From Maribacter arenosus (GTDB taxonomy: Bacteria > Bacteroidota > Bacteroidia > Flavobacteriales > Flavobacteriaceae), in contig NZ_JABTCG010000006.1 in NCBI RefSeq assembly GCF_014610845.1, forward strand, positions 110,386 to 174,385: a stretch of DNA of 64,000 nucleotides, given 5' to 3'. How positions within the stretch are numbered: the first letter of the stretch is position 1; each line of letters opens with the position of its first letter. The translations under genes and the position numbers were made by a program. Positions 34,878 to 42,495 of the stretch are shown piece after piece. The notes under the pieces are model-generated. The model was not told the origin of the DNA. It saw only the letters and a program-made list of their open reading frames with translations, and did not search any database.

Positions 34878-35607
34878 AGTTGAGAAACATATTAAGCAAC
34901 AATTGAACAAAAGGGAAATAGCCCCGTCGGAGGCCGCATGGGAAAAATTGTCCGGTCAATTGCCAAAAGCAGATAAAAGGAATTCAACTAAGTTCATTTG
35001 GTATAGTGTAGCTGCCAGTTTTATAGGCATATTGCTTATCACAACAATTTATTTTGCGAATCAAGATAAACTTGAAAATGCTGGAATTGAGGTGGTTATT
35101 GAGCCAAAAGAACCAGTTACTATTCCCAAATCAGAAGAAGTTTTGTCCGAAAAAAATAATGTGGAAGAACGGTTGGTTGAAGCAGAAAAACCAGTTATTG
35201 CGACCAAAGAAACTTTCTGGGAAAGGCAGGGTCCTTCAACAATTAAGGATAAATCCCAATTCGTTGTGGTGCAAAAAACAGACAAAATGGACATTGAATC
35301 CAAAGCCGTACAAACAAAGACGGAAGAACTTATCGATGCCAAAATAGCAGAATTGGTACGACAGGTTGATAGTATGGAAGATAATAATCTGCAGGTTACA
35401 GATGTGGAAGTAGATTCATTATTACGAAATGCAGGGCAAGAGATTCTCTCTGAAAAATTGAAAGCTCATGGAGGAAAGATAAACGCCATGGCATTATTGG
35501 ATCAAGTCGAAAGTGAGCTAGACCAAACGTTCAGAGAGCAGATTTTCGAATCTTTAAAAGAGGGTTTTCTAAAAGTTAGAACGGCGGTCGCTGATCGCAA
35601 CAATTAA
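34864..35607 (+). CDS. Single-pass membrane protein, probable anti-sigma factor
   Basis: This 247-residue protein has a basic N-terminal cytoplasmic part (MEVDKVEKHIKQQLNKRE...), one transmembrane span at about residues 45-65 (FIWYSVAASFIGILLITTIYF) and a long charged outer part rich in Glu and Lys. The EIAPSEAAWEKLSGQL segment before the span resembles N-terminal regions of Bacteroidota anti-sigma-like proteins. The 14-bp overlap with the sigma gene supports the role. No zinc-binding ZAS motif is seen, so the assignment is from topology and context. Confidence 0.6.
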   Translation: MEVDKVEKHIKQQLNKREIAPSEAAWEKLSGQLPKADKRNSTKFIWYSVAASFIGILLITTIYFANQDKLENAGIEVVIEPKEPVTIPKSEEVLSEKNNVEERLVEAEKPVIATKETFWERQGPSTIKDKSQFVVVQKTDKMDIESKAVQTKTEELIDAKIAELVRQVDSMEDNNLQVTDVEVDSLLRNAGQEILSEKLKAHGGKINAMALLDQVESELDQTFREQIFESLKEGFLKVRTAVADRNN

Positions 35608-35642
35608 TATTCATCAATCAAATATCAAACTTCTTGTTCCTG

Positions 35643-35659
35643 CCTCCTATAACCGGAGG
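35643..35659. repeat. Short palindrome CCTCC-N7-GGAGG
   Basis: CCTCC TATAACC GGAGG is a small hairpin between the anti-sigma-like gene and the outer-membrane gene. A related palindrome with the same arms and TATAA centre lies after that gene at 36784, so the gene is bracketed by a repeat pair. Confidence 0.45.
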
Positions 35660-35688
35660 TGGGGGGCAAGATTAAAAATCAAATCAAT

Positions 35689-36774
35689 ATGAGAGTCATT
35701 ATCATTTATTTAATCGTTGTATTAATTTCATTCGCAGTTCAACAATCATCCGCCCAGACAGATGAAGATTATAGGGGTAAAGTTGAATTATTGAAAAAGC
35801 AAAAGGATCAAATTGCGGAACAGGAAAAGGAAGCCCTAAAAATAGAAGTAGAGGAAATAAACAAACGATATGAAAAGAACCAAATCAGTTTTGAAGAAGC
35901 CAAGGATTTGAAAGAATCCGCAGCAAAAAAAAGAGCACTTAATATTGAAAATAGAATTGCCATTGTTGAAAATGAAATCCTTCTTTTAGAACGGAATAAT
36001 GGAAATGTTTTGAAAGCGGAAGCCTTAGACAGCACCGGCTATAGGGCCTTGGAAATAAATTTGGACCTTATAAGGAAAGACGGGTCTTCAGTGTTGTGGG
36101 AAGGCAAAAGAAGAATGAAGAAAGAATTGAAATACGACAGACGCACCTACTCTGATTTTGTTTTGGCCGTTGGCTTGAACAACGCCTTGATCGATGGACA
36201 ATCAATAAACGAATCACCGTATAAAATTGGGGGAAGTAGGTTTTTCGAAATGGGATGGTCGTGGCGCACGCGGGTTTTTGAGAACACAAATTTTGTTCGT
36301 TTAAATTATGGGTTTTCATTCCAATTCAATGGACTGAAACCAAAAGACAATCAATATTTCGTTGTTGAAAATAATCAGGTTGAATTGCAGGAATTTGAAT
36401 ATGACCTTAAGAAATCAAAGTTAAGAATGGATAACTTGGTATTCCCGATACATTTGGAATTTGGGCCGTCAAAGCTGCACAAAACCGAAAAGACCATGCG
36501 ATATTCCTTGACCAATCAGTTTCGTGTGGGCATAGGGGCCTATGGAGGTTTCAACTTGGGTACCCGCCAAAAATTAAAGTACGACCGTAATGGTGAAAAT
36601 GTAAAGGACAAATTAAACCGGGGATATAATACAAATGATCTTATTTATGGGCTAAGCGCTTATGTTGGGTTTGACGGTGTACTCTTATATGCCAAATATG
36701 ATCTTAACCCAATTTTCCAGGACGCGGCCATAGAACAACACAATATCTCGCTTGGACTTCGGTTTGATCTGTAA
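35689..36774 (+). CDS. Secreted coiled-coil plus outer-membrane beta-barrel-like protein of unknown function
   Basis: This 361-residue protein has a signal peptide (MRVIIIYLIVVLISFAVQQSSAQ), then a Glu/Lys-rich coiled coil at about residues 30-110, then a beta-strand-rich C-terminal domain ending in ISLGLRFDL, a typical outer-membrane barrel end. No named family is recognised. It is the third gene after the ECF sigma factor and its partner, so it may be a target of that sigma factor or part of an envelope-sensing unit. The ATG at 35689 is chosen because the signal peptide starts there. Confidence 0.65.
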   Translation: MRVIIIYLIVVLISFAVQQSSAQTDEDYRGKVELLKKQKDQIAEQEKEALKIEVEEINKRYEKNQISFEEAKDLKESAAKKRALNIENRIAIVENEILLLERNNGNVLKAEALDSTGYRALEINLDLIRKDGSSVLWEGKRRMKKELKYDRRTYSDFVLAVGLNNALIDGQSINESPYKIGGSRFFEMGWSWRTRVFENTNFVRLNYGFSFQFNGLKPKDNQYFVVENNQVELQEFEYDLKKSKLRMDNLVFPIHLEFGPSKLHKTEKTMRYSLTNQFRVGIGAYGGFNLGTRQKLKYDRNGENVKDKLNRGYNTNDLIYGLSAYVGFDGVLLYAKYDLNPIFQDAAIEQHNISLGLRFDL

Positions 36775-36783
36775 ACCATTGTT

Positions 36784-36821
36784 CCTCCGCTTATAAGGGG
36801 AGGTGTCTTGGCAAAGCCAAG
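36784..36821. repeat. Double palindrome CCTCC...GGAGG and CTTGGC...GCCAAG
   Basis: CCTCCGCTTATAAGGGGAGG is followed by CTTGGCAAAGCCAAG. The first palindrome resembles the one at 35643. Together they could act as a terminator region between the outer-membrane gene and the convergent zinc-ribbon gene. Confidence 0.45.
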
Positions 36822-36833
36822 GCGGGGGTTTAT

Positions 36834-37082
36834 TTATATCGATCTTTCTAAAGCACGCCGCATTTCCTTGCTAAATTCTTCTTGGTAATACACCCGTTTG
36901 CAATAGGAGCATTCCGCTATCACATTTGTTGAAATCTTGAAGAGTTTGATCCAAAATAGATGAAAGTAACTGGAGCTGGTCGATGCGGTCAGTGTATTTT
37001 TTTGATTGCAGTAGGTGCATGAAACACCTTCTAAGTTTTTTAAATGGATCTTTCCGGGCCGCGTACCTAAGAATAGTATCAT
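36834..37082 (-). CDS. Small zinc-ribbon protein
   Basis: This 82-residue protein has two CxxC pairs, in SCTYCNQK and in ECSYCKRVYY, spaced about 35 residues apart as in zinc-ribbon proteins. The segment between them (TASTSSSYFHLFWIKLF) is hydrophobic-aromatic. Similar short zinc-ribbon proteins are common in Flavobacteriia and have no known function. It is transcribed toward the outer-membrane gene and divergently from dnaG. Confidence 0.75.
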   Translation of the reverse strand: MILFLGTRPGKIHLKNLEGVSCTYCNQKNTLTASTSSSYFHLFWIKLFKISTNVIAECSYCKRVYYQEEFSKEMRRALERSI

Positions 37083-37148
37083 GGATGTGTTTTTACAATC
37101 CTAAGATAAATAAAATTGCTATTTTTATTCGCTATTCTTATTTCCAAT

Positions 37149-39128
37149 ATGATTTCAAAATCGACCATAGACAAAGTATACGAAACTGCCCGCTTAGAGG
37201 AGGTTATTGGTGATTTTGTACAATTGAAAAAATCAGGCTCCAATTTCAAGGGTTTAAGCCCTTTTACCGATGAACGCACACCTAGTTTTATGGTATCGCC
37301 TGTAAAACAGATCTGGAAAGACTTTAGTAGTGGCAAAGGAGGCAATGTGGTGGCTTTTTTAATGGAGCATGAGCATTTTACTTATCCGGAAGCCATTAAA
37401 TACTTGGCAAAAAAGTATAATATCGAGGTTGAGGAAACCGAACGTACCGATGAGCAAAAGCAGGAAGCCAATGAACGTGAGAGTATGTATCTGGTTTCAG
37501 AATTCGCCAAAGACCATTTCTCCCAAATGCTTTGGGAATCCGAATTGGGAAAGGCTATAGGCATGACCTATTTTAAGGAAAGGGGTTTTACCGATGAGAC
37601 CATTAAAAAATTTGACCTTGGTTACTGCTTGGACCAATGGGATGGGTTTACCACGGCTGCTTTGGATAAGGGCTATAAACTCCAATATCTTCAAAAAACG
37701 GGACTTACCATTGTAAAAGAGGATGCGAATAATCCGAACAGCCCTAAAAAGTTCGATAGGTTCAAAGGGCGGGTCATGTTCCCGATCCACTCTATGAGCG
37801 GAAGGGTTTTAGGCTTTGGGGGGCGTATTCTGACCAATGACAAAAAGGCGGCCAAATATGTAAATTCCCCTGAAAGTGATATTTATCATAAGAGCAAGGT
37901 ACTTTACGGTATTTATTTTGCCAAACAGGCTATTGCGAAAGAGGACAATTGTTATTTGGTCGAAGGGTATACCGATGTAATCCAATTATATCAAAGGGGC
38001 ATCCATAACGTCGTAGCTTCCAGTGGTACGGCTTTGACCTCGGAACAGATTCGACTTATAGATCGGTTGACCAAAAATATCACGGTTTTGTTCGACGGTG
38101 ATGCGGCAGGACTTAGGGCATCGCTCCGTGGAATCGATTTGATTTTGGAACAGGGAATGAATGTTAAGGTATGTACGTTTCCCGAAGGGGAAGACCCGGA
38201 TAGTTTCGCCAAAAACAACGATTTAGAGGATATTGTCGAATATCTGAACGGGAATTCAAAGGATTTTATTCAATTCAAGGCTTCTTTGTTGGTAAAGGAG
38301 GCCGCTAATGATCCTATAAAAAGGGCCGATACGGTTCGGGATATTGTACATAGCATAGCCAAGATTCCCGATCGAATAAAAAAAGAAATCTATATTCAGG
38401 AATGTGCCCAGATCATGAACATTTCAGAAGCGGTGCTTTTCAATACGTTGGCCCAGATCAGTAAAAAGGATTTTTCTGATGCTTCTAAAAGAGTCAATCA
38501 GGAGCAAAAGGCTTTCGATGTCGTGAAAAATGATCCTTTGCCCGAAAAGGTCGATGTACAATATGAGCTGGAACGAAAGATTATTGAACTTTTATTGTTG
38601 TATGGTAATAAAAAAGAGCACTTTGAGGATTTGGTGTTGAAAGAGAATGAAGAGGGCGATCTGATTTTGGAACCTGAATCCCTTGAAGTAAAAGTGTATG
38701 AAAAAATATACTTAGATCTTCAGGATGATGAAATTGAGCTCACAAATCCGTATTTCAAAAGCATTTACTATAAGTTGATCGACGTATTGAATCAAACGGA
38801 AGATTTTACGATCAATACCTTTATTGCCGATTTGGACCAGGAAATGGTAGCGGAAATATCCTCTATTTTAATGGAAGAGGAGAAGTATACCCTTCATAAA
38901 TGGGAAAACAAGGATATTTATCCTAAGGATAAAAGAATCGGTGTATCACAGTTGGTAAGCGAGACCATTTTAACATTGCGTTGTTATCTGATTAAAAAAA
39001 GAATGGAGGCGTTACAGCATAGTACGGAAGAAAGCACTACAGATCATAGCGAGACCCTCGAAGAAATTATGAACTACCTGCAACTGAACAAGTTGTTGAA
39101 TAAAAAATTGAACAGGGTACTCTCATAG
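37149..39128 (+). CDS. dnaG: DNA primase, zinc-finger ligands replaced
   Basis: This 659-residue primase has the Toprim core (LVEGYTDVIQLYQRGI, FDGDAAGLRAS) and a helical C-terminal DnaB-interaction region. The N-terminal zinc-binding domain keeps its fold signature (GLSPFTDERTPSF...KQIWKDFSSGKGGN), but the CHCC ligands are replaced by S37, T40, D58 and S61. Such ligand loss appears to occur in related flavobacteria, by recollection. The rest is full length, so the enzyme should be active for Okazaki primers. The ATG at 37149 is chosen; an upstream in-frame start would add a hydrophobic tail unlike the family. Confidence 0.94.
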   Translation: MISKSTIDKVYETARLEEVIGDFVQLKKSGSNFKGLSPFTDERTPSFMVSPVKQIWKDFSSGKGGNVVAFLMEHEHFTYPEAIKYLAKKYNIEVEETERTDEQKQEANERESMYLVSEFAKDHFSQMLWESELGKAIGMTYFKERGFTDETIKKFDLGYCLDQWDGFTTAALDKGYKLQYLQKTGLTIVKEDANNPNSPKKFDRFKGRVMFPIHSMSGRVLGFGGRILTNDKKAAKYVNSPESDIYHKSKVLYGIYFAKQAIAKEDNCYLVEGYTDVIQLYQRGIHNVVASSGTALTSEQIRLIDRLTKNITVLFDGDAAGLRASLRGIDLILEQGMNVKVCTFPEGEDPDSFAKNNDLEDIVEYLNGNSKDFIQFKASLLVKEAANDPIKRADTVRDIVHSIAKIPDRIKKEIYIQECAQIMNISEAVLFNTLAQISKKDFSDASKRVNQEQKAFDVVKNDPLPEKVDVQYELERKIIELLLLYGNKKEHFEDLVLKENEEGDLILEPESLEVKVYEKIYLDLQDDEIELTNPYFKSIYYKLIDVLNQTEDFTINTFIADLDQEMVAEISSILMEEEKYTLHKWENKDIYPKDKRIGVSQLVSETILTLRCYLIKKRMEALQHSTEESTTDHSETLEEIMNYLQLNKLLNKKLNRVLS

Positions 39129-39172
39129 GTTGGGCTTTGTTTAAAAATGCCGTGCAACACAAAGGAAAATAA

Positions 39173-39200
39173 AAAGCCCTGACAGTAGTGTCAGGGCTTT
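39173..39200. terminator. Bidirectional terminator between dnaG and the response regulator
   Basis: AAAGCCCTGACA, loop GTAG, TGTCAGGGCTTT gives a perfect 12-bp stem with A and T runs on the two sides. It serves both convergent genes. Confidence 0.9.
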
Positions 39201-39222
39201 ATATATCACTTAAATTCTTTAT

Positions 39223-39852
39223 TTAGTACAACTCCAAAGCTTTGGCTTGTTGTAATAAATCAACCATATTGTCCACATTTAATTTTTTCATTAAACGTGC
39301 TTTATAGGTGCTGACCGTTTTCTCGTTCAAGTTAAGTCCGAGAGCGACATCCTTATTTCGTTTTCCGCTAGCTAATAGTTTTAGAACCTCAACTTCCCTT
39401 GTAGATAATTTTCTAAAGAATCTTCGCGGTTTCTGCGTTCCTTCATCAAACGCCAATCGTTGTGCAAGCTCATTTGTTATGAACATGTTTCCTTCAGCCA
39501 CTTTCTTTACGGCAGAGATGATATAGTCGATATCCGATGCTTTAGAGAGGTAACCAAAAGCTCCAGCCCTAATGGTACTTAGTGCGTAGACATCTTCAGA
39601 TTGTCCACTGTACATTAACACCCTCACATCAGGGTATTCCTTTTTTATCCTCCTTAAAGTGGCAATACCATTAATTTCCGGAATGTCCATTTCCAACATT
39701 ACCACATCTGGGGAAGTCGTCTCGAGCTTTTCAAAAAGCTCGGAAGTAGTTGAAACATCATCTACAACTTCAAATCCACTTGCATTGTTCAATACCTGTC
39801 TAACTCCCATTCTAATGATAGGATGGTTGTCCGCAATTAGCACTTTAATCAT
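39223..39852 (-). CDS. LuxR/NarL-type response regulator with Glu at the phosphorylation site
   Basis: This 209-residue protein has a receiver domain (residues 1-120) and a C-terminal LuxR helix-turn-helix (LSTREVEVLKLLASGKRNKDVALGL, about 145-205). The phosphoacceptor Asp of the usual LLDLNMP motif is Glu here (VMLEMDIPEING, E54). The acidic pocket reads ADNHP (D8, N9), where most have ADDH. The switch Ser (YSGQ) and Lys (LSKAS) remain. It may act independently of phosphorylation. No histidine kinase is adjacent. The start MIKVLIADNH at 39852 matches the family. Confidence 0.87.
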   Translation of the reverse strand: MIKVLIADNHPIIRMGVRQVLNNASGFEVVDDVSTTSELFEKLETTSPDVVMLEMDIPEINGIATLRRIKKEYPDVRVLMYSGQSEDVYALSTIRAGAFGYLSKASDIDYIISAVKKVAEGNMFITNELAQRLAFDEGTQKPRRFFRKLSTREVEVLKLLASGKRNKDVALGLNLNEKTVSTYKARLMKKLNVDNMVDLLQQAKALELY

Positions 39853-40009
39853 TTTGTTAATTTTTTCTAGAATTTTTACTAACCTCACCGTCTTTAAAAA
39901 CTGACATACAATGTAAGGGTAAAATATCTAATTACATTGGCAAATTTCAGTTAAATCGGGATATTATGGCATTATACTCGTCTTATGTACTTGATTACTA
40001 GTTGAGCGG

Positions 40010-40798
40010 TTACTTTAACTCCCTAGGAATATGACATATAGGTATGGGAACCATTTTATGTTGGTTCGCCGAATTCAATCTTTTAAAGATAGTAAAAACT
40101 TGCTTCTCCCTGCCAGAAAAATCATCAATTGATTTGCCCTCCTCGTTTTTTTGCATAGCCCATTCCAATTCAGGATAAGATGCCCCAATTTGGTCTTCAT
40201 CTGTACGGTCATCACCCCAAAGTCCATCGGTTGGAGGGGCAACCACGATTTCATGGTTGATTCCAAGGAATTTGGCGATCTCATAAACCTCGGTTTTCAA
40301 AAGATCGGCAATAGGACTTAGATCTACACCCCCATCACCGTACTTTGTATAGAATCCCACACCAAAATCCTCGACCTTATTCCCTGTACCGGCAACCAAA
40401 TAACCGTTTAAGGCGGCAAAATAGTATAACGTGGTCATACGCAATCTTGCCCTTGTATTGGCAAGCGACATAAAACGGTCTTCCTCATTGTCAACAACCG
40501 GCATGGCTTCAATAAAACTATCAAAAACAGGGGTAAGTTCTACGGCCTGTCTTTTGACATTATCAAAATTCTTAAGTAACCAATTAATATGGTTTGTCGC
40601 CCTTGTTTCCTGGTTTTTGGCTTGGTGAATAGGCATTTCCAAACAGAGCAGGTCAAGACCGGTTTTAGCACACAAGGTAGATGTAACGGCAGAATCTATT
40701 CCACCGGAAATACCTATAACAAATCCCTTCATACCAGCATTCGTTGCATAGTTCTTAAGCCAGGTAACTATATGATCGATTACTTTTTCGGTTTTCAT
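40010..40798 (-). CDS. nadE: NH3-dependent NAD synthetase
   Basis: This 262-residue enzyme amidates nicotinic acid adenine dinucleotide to NAD. The PP-loop GISGGIDSAV is at residues about 28-37, and AGTGNKVEDFGVGFYTKYGDGGVD and PPTDGLWGDDRTDEDQIGA are NadE signatures. The glutaminase domain of longer forms is absent, so ammonia is the donor. It is divergent from gldB, an arrangement often seen in flavobacteria. Confidence 0.94.
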   Translation of the reverse strand: MKTEKVIDHIVTWLKNYATNAGMKGFVIGISGGIDSAVTSTLCAKTGLDLLCLEMPIHQAKNQETRATNHINWLLKNFDNVKRQAVELTPVFDSFIEAMPVVDNEEDRFMSLANTRARLRMTTLYYFAALNGYLVAGTGNKVEDFGVGFYTKYGDGGVDLSPIADLLKTEVYEIAKFLGINHEIVVAPPTDGLWGDDRTDEDQIGASYPELEWAMQKNEEGKSIDDFSGREKQVFTIFKRLNSANQHKMVPIPICHIPRELK

Positions 40799-41014
40799 GG
40801 AAGATTTTATTTGGTTAAAACAGTTAACTTTGCCCGATAAAAATAAAACCTTATAGGTTAAGATTAAAATTTAAAGGGTATTTCTTTAAATGATATGAAC
40901 ATTCCGAAATGTAACCTTTTTATCTACAAAAGGGAATGTTTAAGGTTAATAATAAAAGGGCATGGCACTAAATATAATCTCATTTTTTTTAAATAATTAT
41001 AAAGATATATACGG

Positions 41015-41971
41015 ATGATAAAGCCTATTTATGTACTACTTGTATTTGTCTTGGTCGTTATGGGATGTCAAAATGAGGACAAAGTAGCATCCGAAGTGAA
41101 TAAAATAAAATTGGATGTAAAGGTTTCGAGATTCGATGAGGAATTTGCAAAAGCCTCACCTGCTGATATTCCTAGTCTAAGAAAGGATTACCCTTACTTA
41201 TTCCCCGCACCCGATAGTATATGGGTGGCCAAACTAAAAGATTCACTCCAGATCGAGTTGCGAAGGGAGGTTCTGTTAGAATTCAAGGATTTTGATAAGG
41301 AATTGGTCGATATCGAATTGCTTTTCAAGTATATTAAATATTACTTTCCGAAGTTTTCGCCCCCACGAATAATCACAGTAACCAATGATGTCGATTATGA
41401 CAATCGTATTATACTAACAGATAGTTTATTACTTGTCGGTTTAGATAATTATTTGGGTGAAGGGCATAAATACTATCAAGGCATGCAAAAGTATATCGCC
41501 GAAGGAAGGAAAAGGGAATTCATGGTAAGCGATATAGCGAATGCATTTGCAAATAAAATTGTTCCAAAACCTGAAGGCCGTACCTTTTTGGCCCAAATTA
41601 TCTATTACGGTAAGATATTGTACCTTAAAGACAGAATAATGCCCTTTCAAAGCGATGCACAGAAGATCAACTATTCGGAAGATGAGTTGGCGTGGGCCCA
41701 AGTTAATGAAGAGCCCATGTGGAGGCATTTTATAGAAAGGGAACTACTTTACAGTACGGATAATAAACTGGCATTACGATTTCTGGACCCGGCCCCTTTC
41801 TCCAAATTCGGATTGGAGCTTGATAATGAATCCCCAGGACGACTAGGTCGTTATGTGGGTTGGCAAATCGTGCGCTCTTTTATGGATAATAATGAAGTTT
41901 CCTTGCAACAGCTTATAAATTTTTCCGCGGAGGAAATATTTAAAAAATCCAATTACAAACCAAATAAATAA
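41015..41971 (+). CDS. gldB: Gliding motility lipoprotein GldB
   Basis: This 318-residue lipoprotein has a signal peptide with lipobox and C18 (VLVVMGCQNED). The body matches GldB: DVKVSRFDEEFAK, a helical middle, and the C-terminal PGRLGRYVGWQIVRSFM segment found in GldB and related Zn-dependent-protease-like folds. GldB is required for gliding and type IX secretion in Flavobacterium. gldC follows with no gap (TAA then ATG), the same order as in other flavobacteria. The 216-bp upstream gap shows TAACTTTG at 40825 but no well-spaced -33. Confidence 0.9.
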   Translation: MIKPIYVLLVFVLVVMGCQNEDKVASEVNKIKLDVKVSRFDEEFAKASPADIPSLRKDYPYLFPAPDSIWVAKLKDSLQIELRREVLLEFKDFDKELVDIELLFKYIKYYFPKFSPPRIITVTNDVDYDNRIILTDSLLLVGLDNYLGEGHKYYQGMQKYIAEGRKREFMVSDIANAFANKIVPKPEGRTFLAQIIYYGKILYLKDRIMPFQSDAQKINYSEDELAWAQVNEEPMWRHFIERELLYSTDNKLALRFLDPAPFSKFGLELDNESPGRLGRYVGWQIVRSFMDNNEVSLQQLINFSAEEIFKKSNYKPNK

Positions 41972-42307
41972 ATGGAGAAATTACATACATCAGAGATACG
42001 ATTAAAAGTGGGGTTGGATGAAAATCGCGTTCCTGAAAAGCTAACATGGTCGGCCGAAGACGGCGGAATCAAAAATGAAGAGGCCAAGGCAATGTTGCTT
42101 TCTGTTTGGGATAGCAAGAATCAGGAATCGTTGAAGATCGATCTATGGACCAAGGATATGCCTGTTGATGAAATGAAAGTGTTTTTTCATCAGACTTTGG
42201 TGGCGATGTCCGATACGTTTATGAAAGCTACCCAGGATGAGAAAATGACGGCTTCAATGAAGGATTTTTGTGACTATTTTGCTGAAAAGTTAGAATTGAA
42301 AAAATAG
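41972..42307 (+). CDS. gldC: Gliding motility protein GldC
   Basis: This 111-residue soluble protein matches GldC (TSEIRLKVGLDENRVPEKLTW-type opening and a C-terminal DFCDYFAEKLELKK). GldC increases gliding efficiency in Flavobacterium and has no known enzyme activity. It is directly coupled to gldB, with its ATG immediately after the gldB stop. Confidence 0.9.
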   Translation: MEKLHTSEIRLKVGLDENRVPEKLTWSAEDGGIKNEEAKAMLLSVWDSKNQESLKIDLWTKDMPVDEMKVFFHQTLVAMSDTFMKATQDEKMTASMKDFCDYFAEKLELKK

Positions 42308-42461
42308 CTTCTTAGCTTTTATAAGATTCTTCCAATATGTAAAAATTAGTTCTTATTGTGTTTTTCTTTACATATTTCAATAAATACAATGCGCTTTTTC
42401 ACAATATATAATTTATTCGGTTTTTGCGCCCTTATTAATATCCTATATTACGGATATGTAG

Positions 42462-42469
42462 TATTTTTG
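42462..42469 (+). promoter_or_regulatory. Promoter -7 box TATTTTTG before the phosphofructokinase gene
   Basis: TATTTTTG is a perfect TAnnTTTG match, followed by GGG, 27 bp before the start codon. The 188-bp gap after gldC is AT-rich with no ORF, and no clear -33 TTTG is seen. Confidence 0.5.
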
Positions 42470-42495
42470 GGGCTAGTTTTAACGGACTCAAATAA

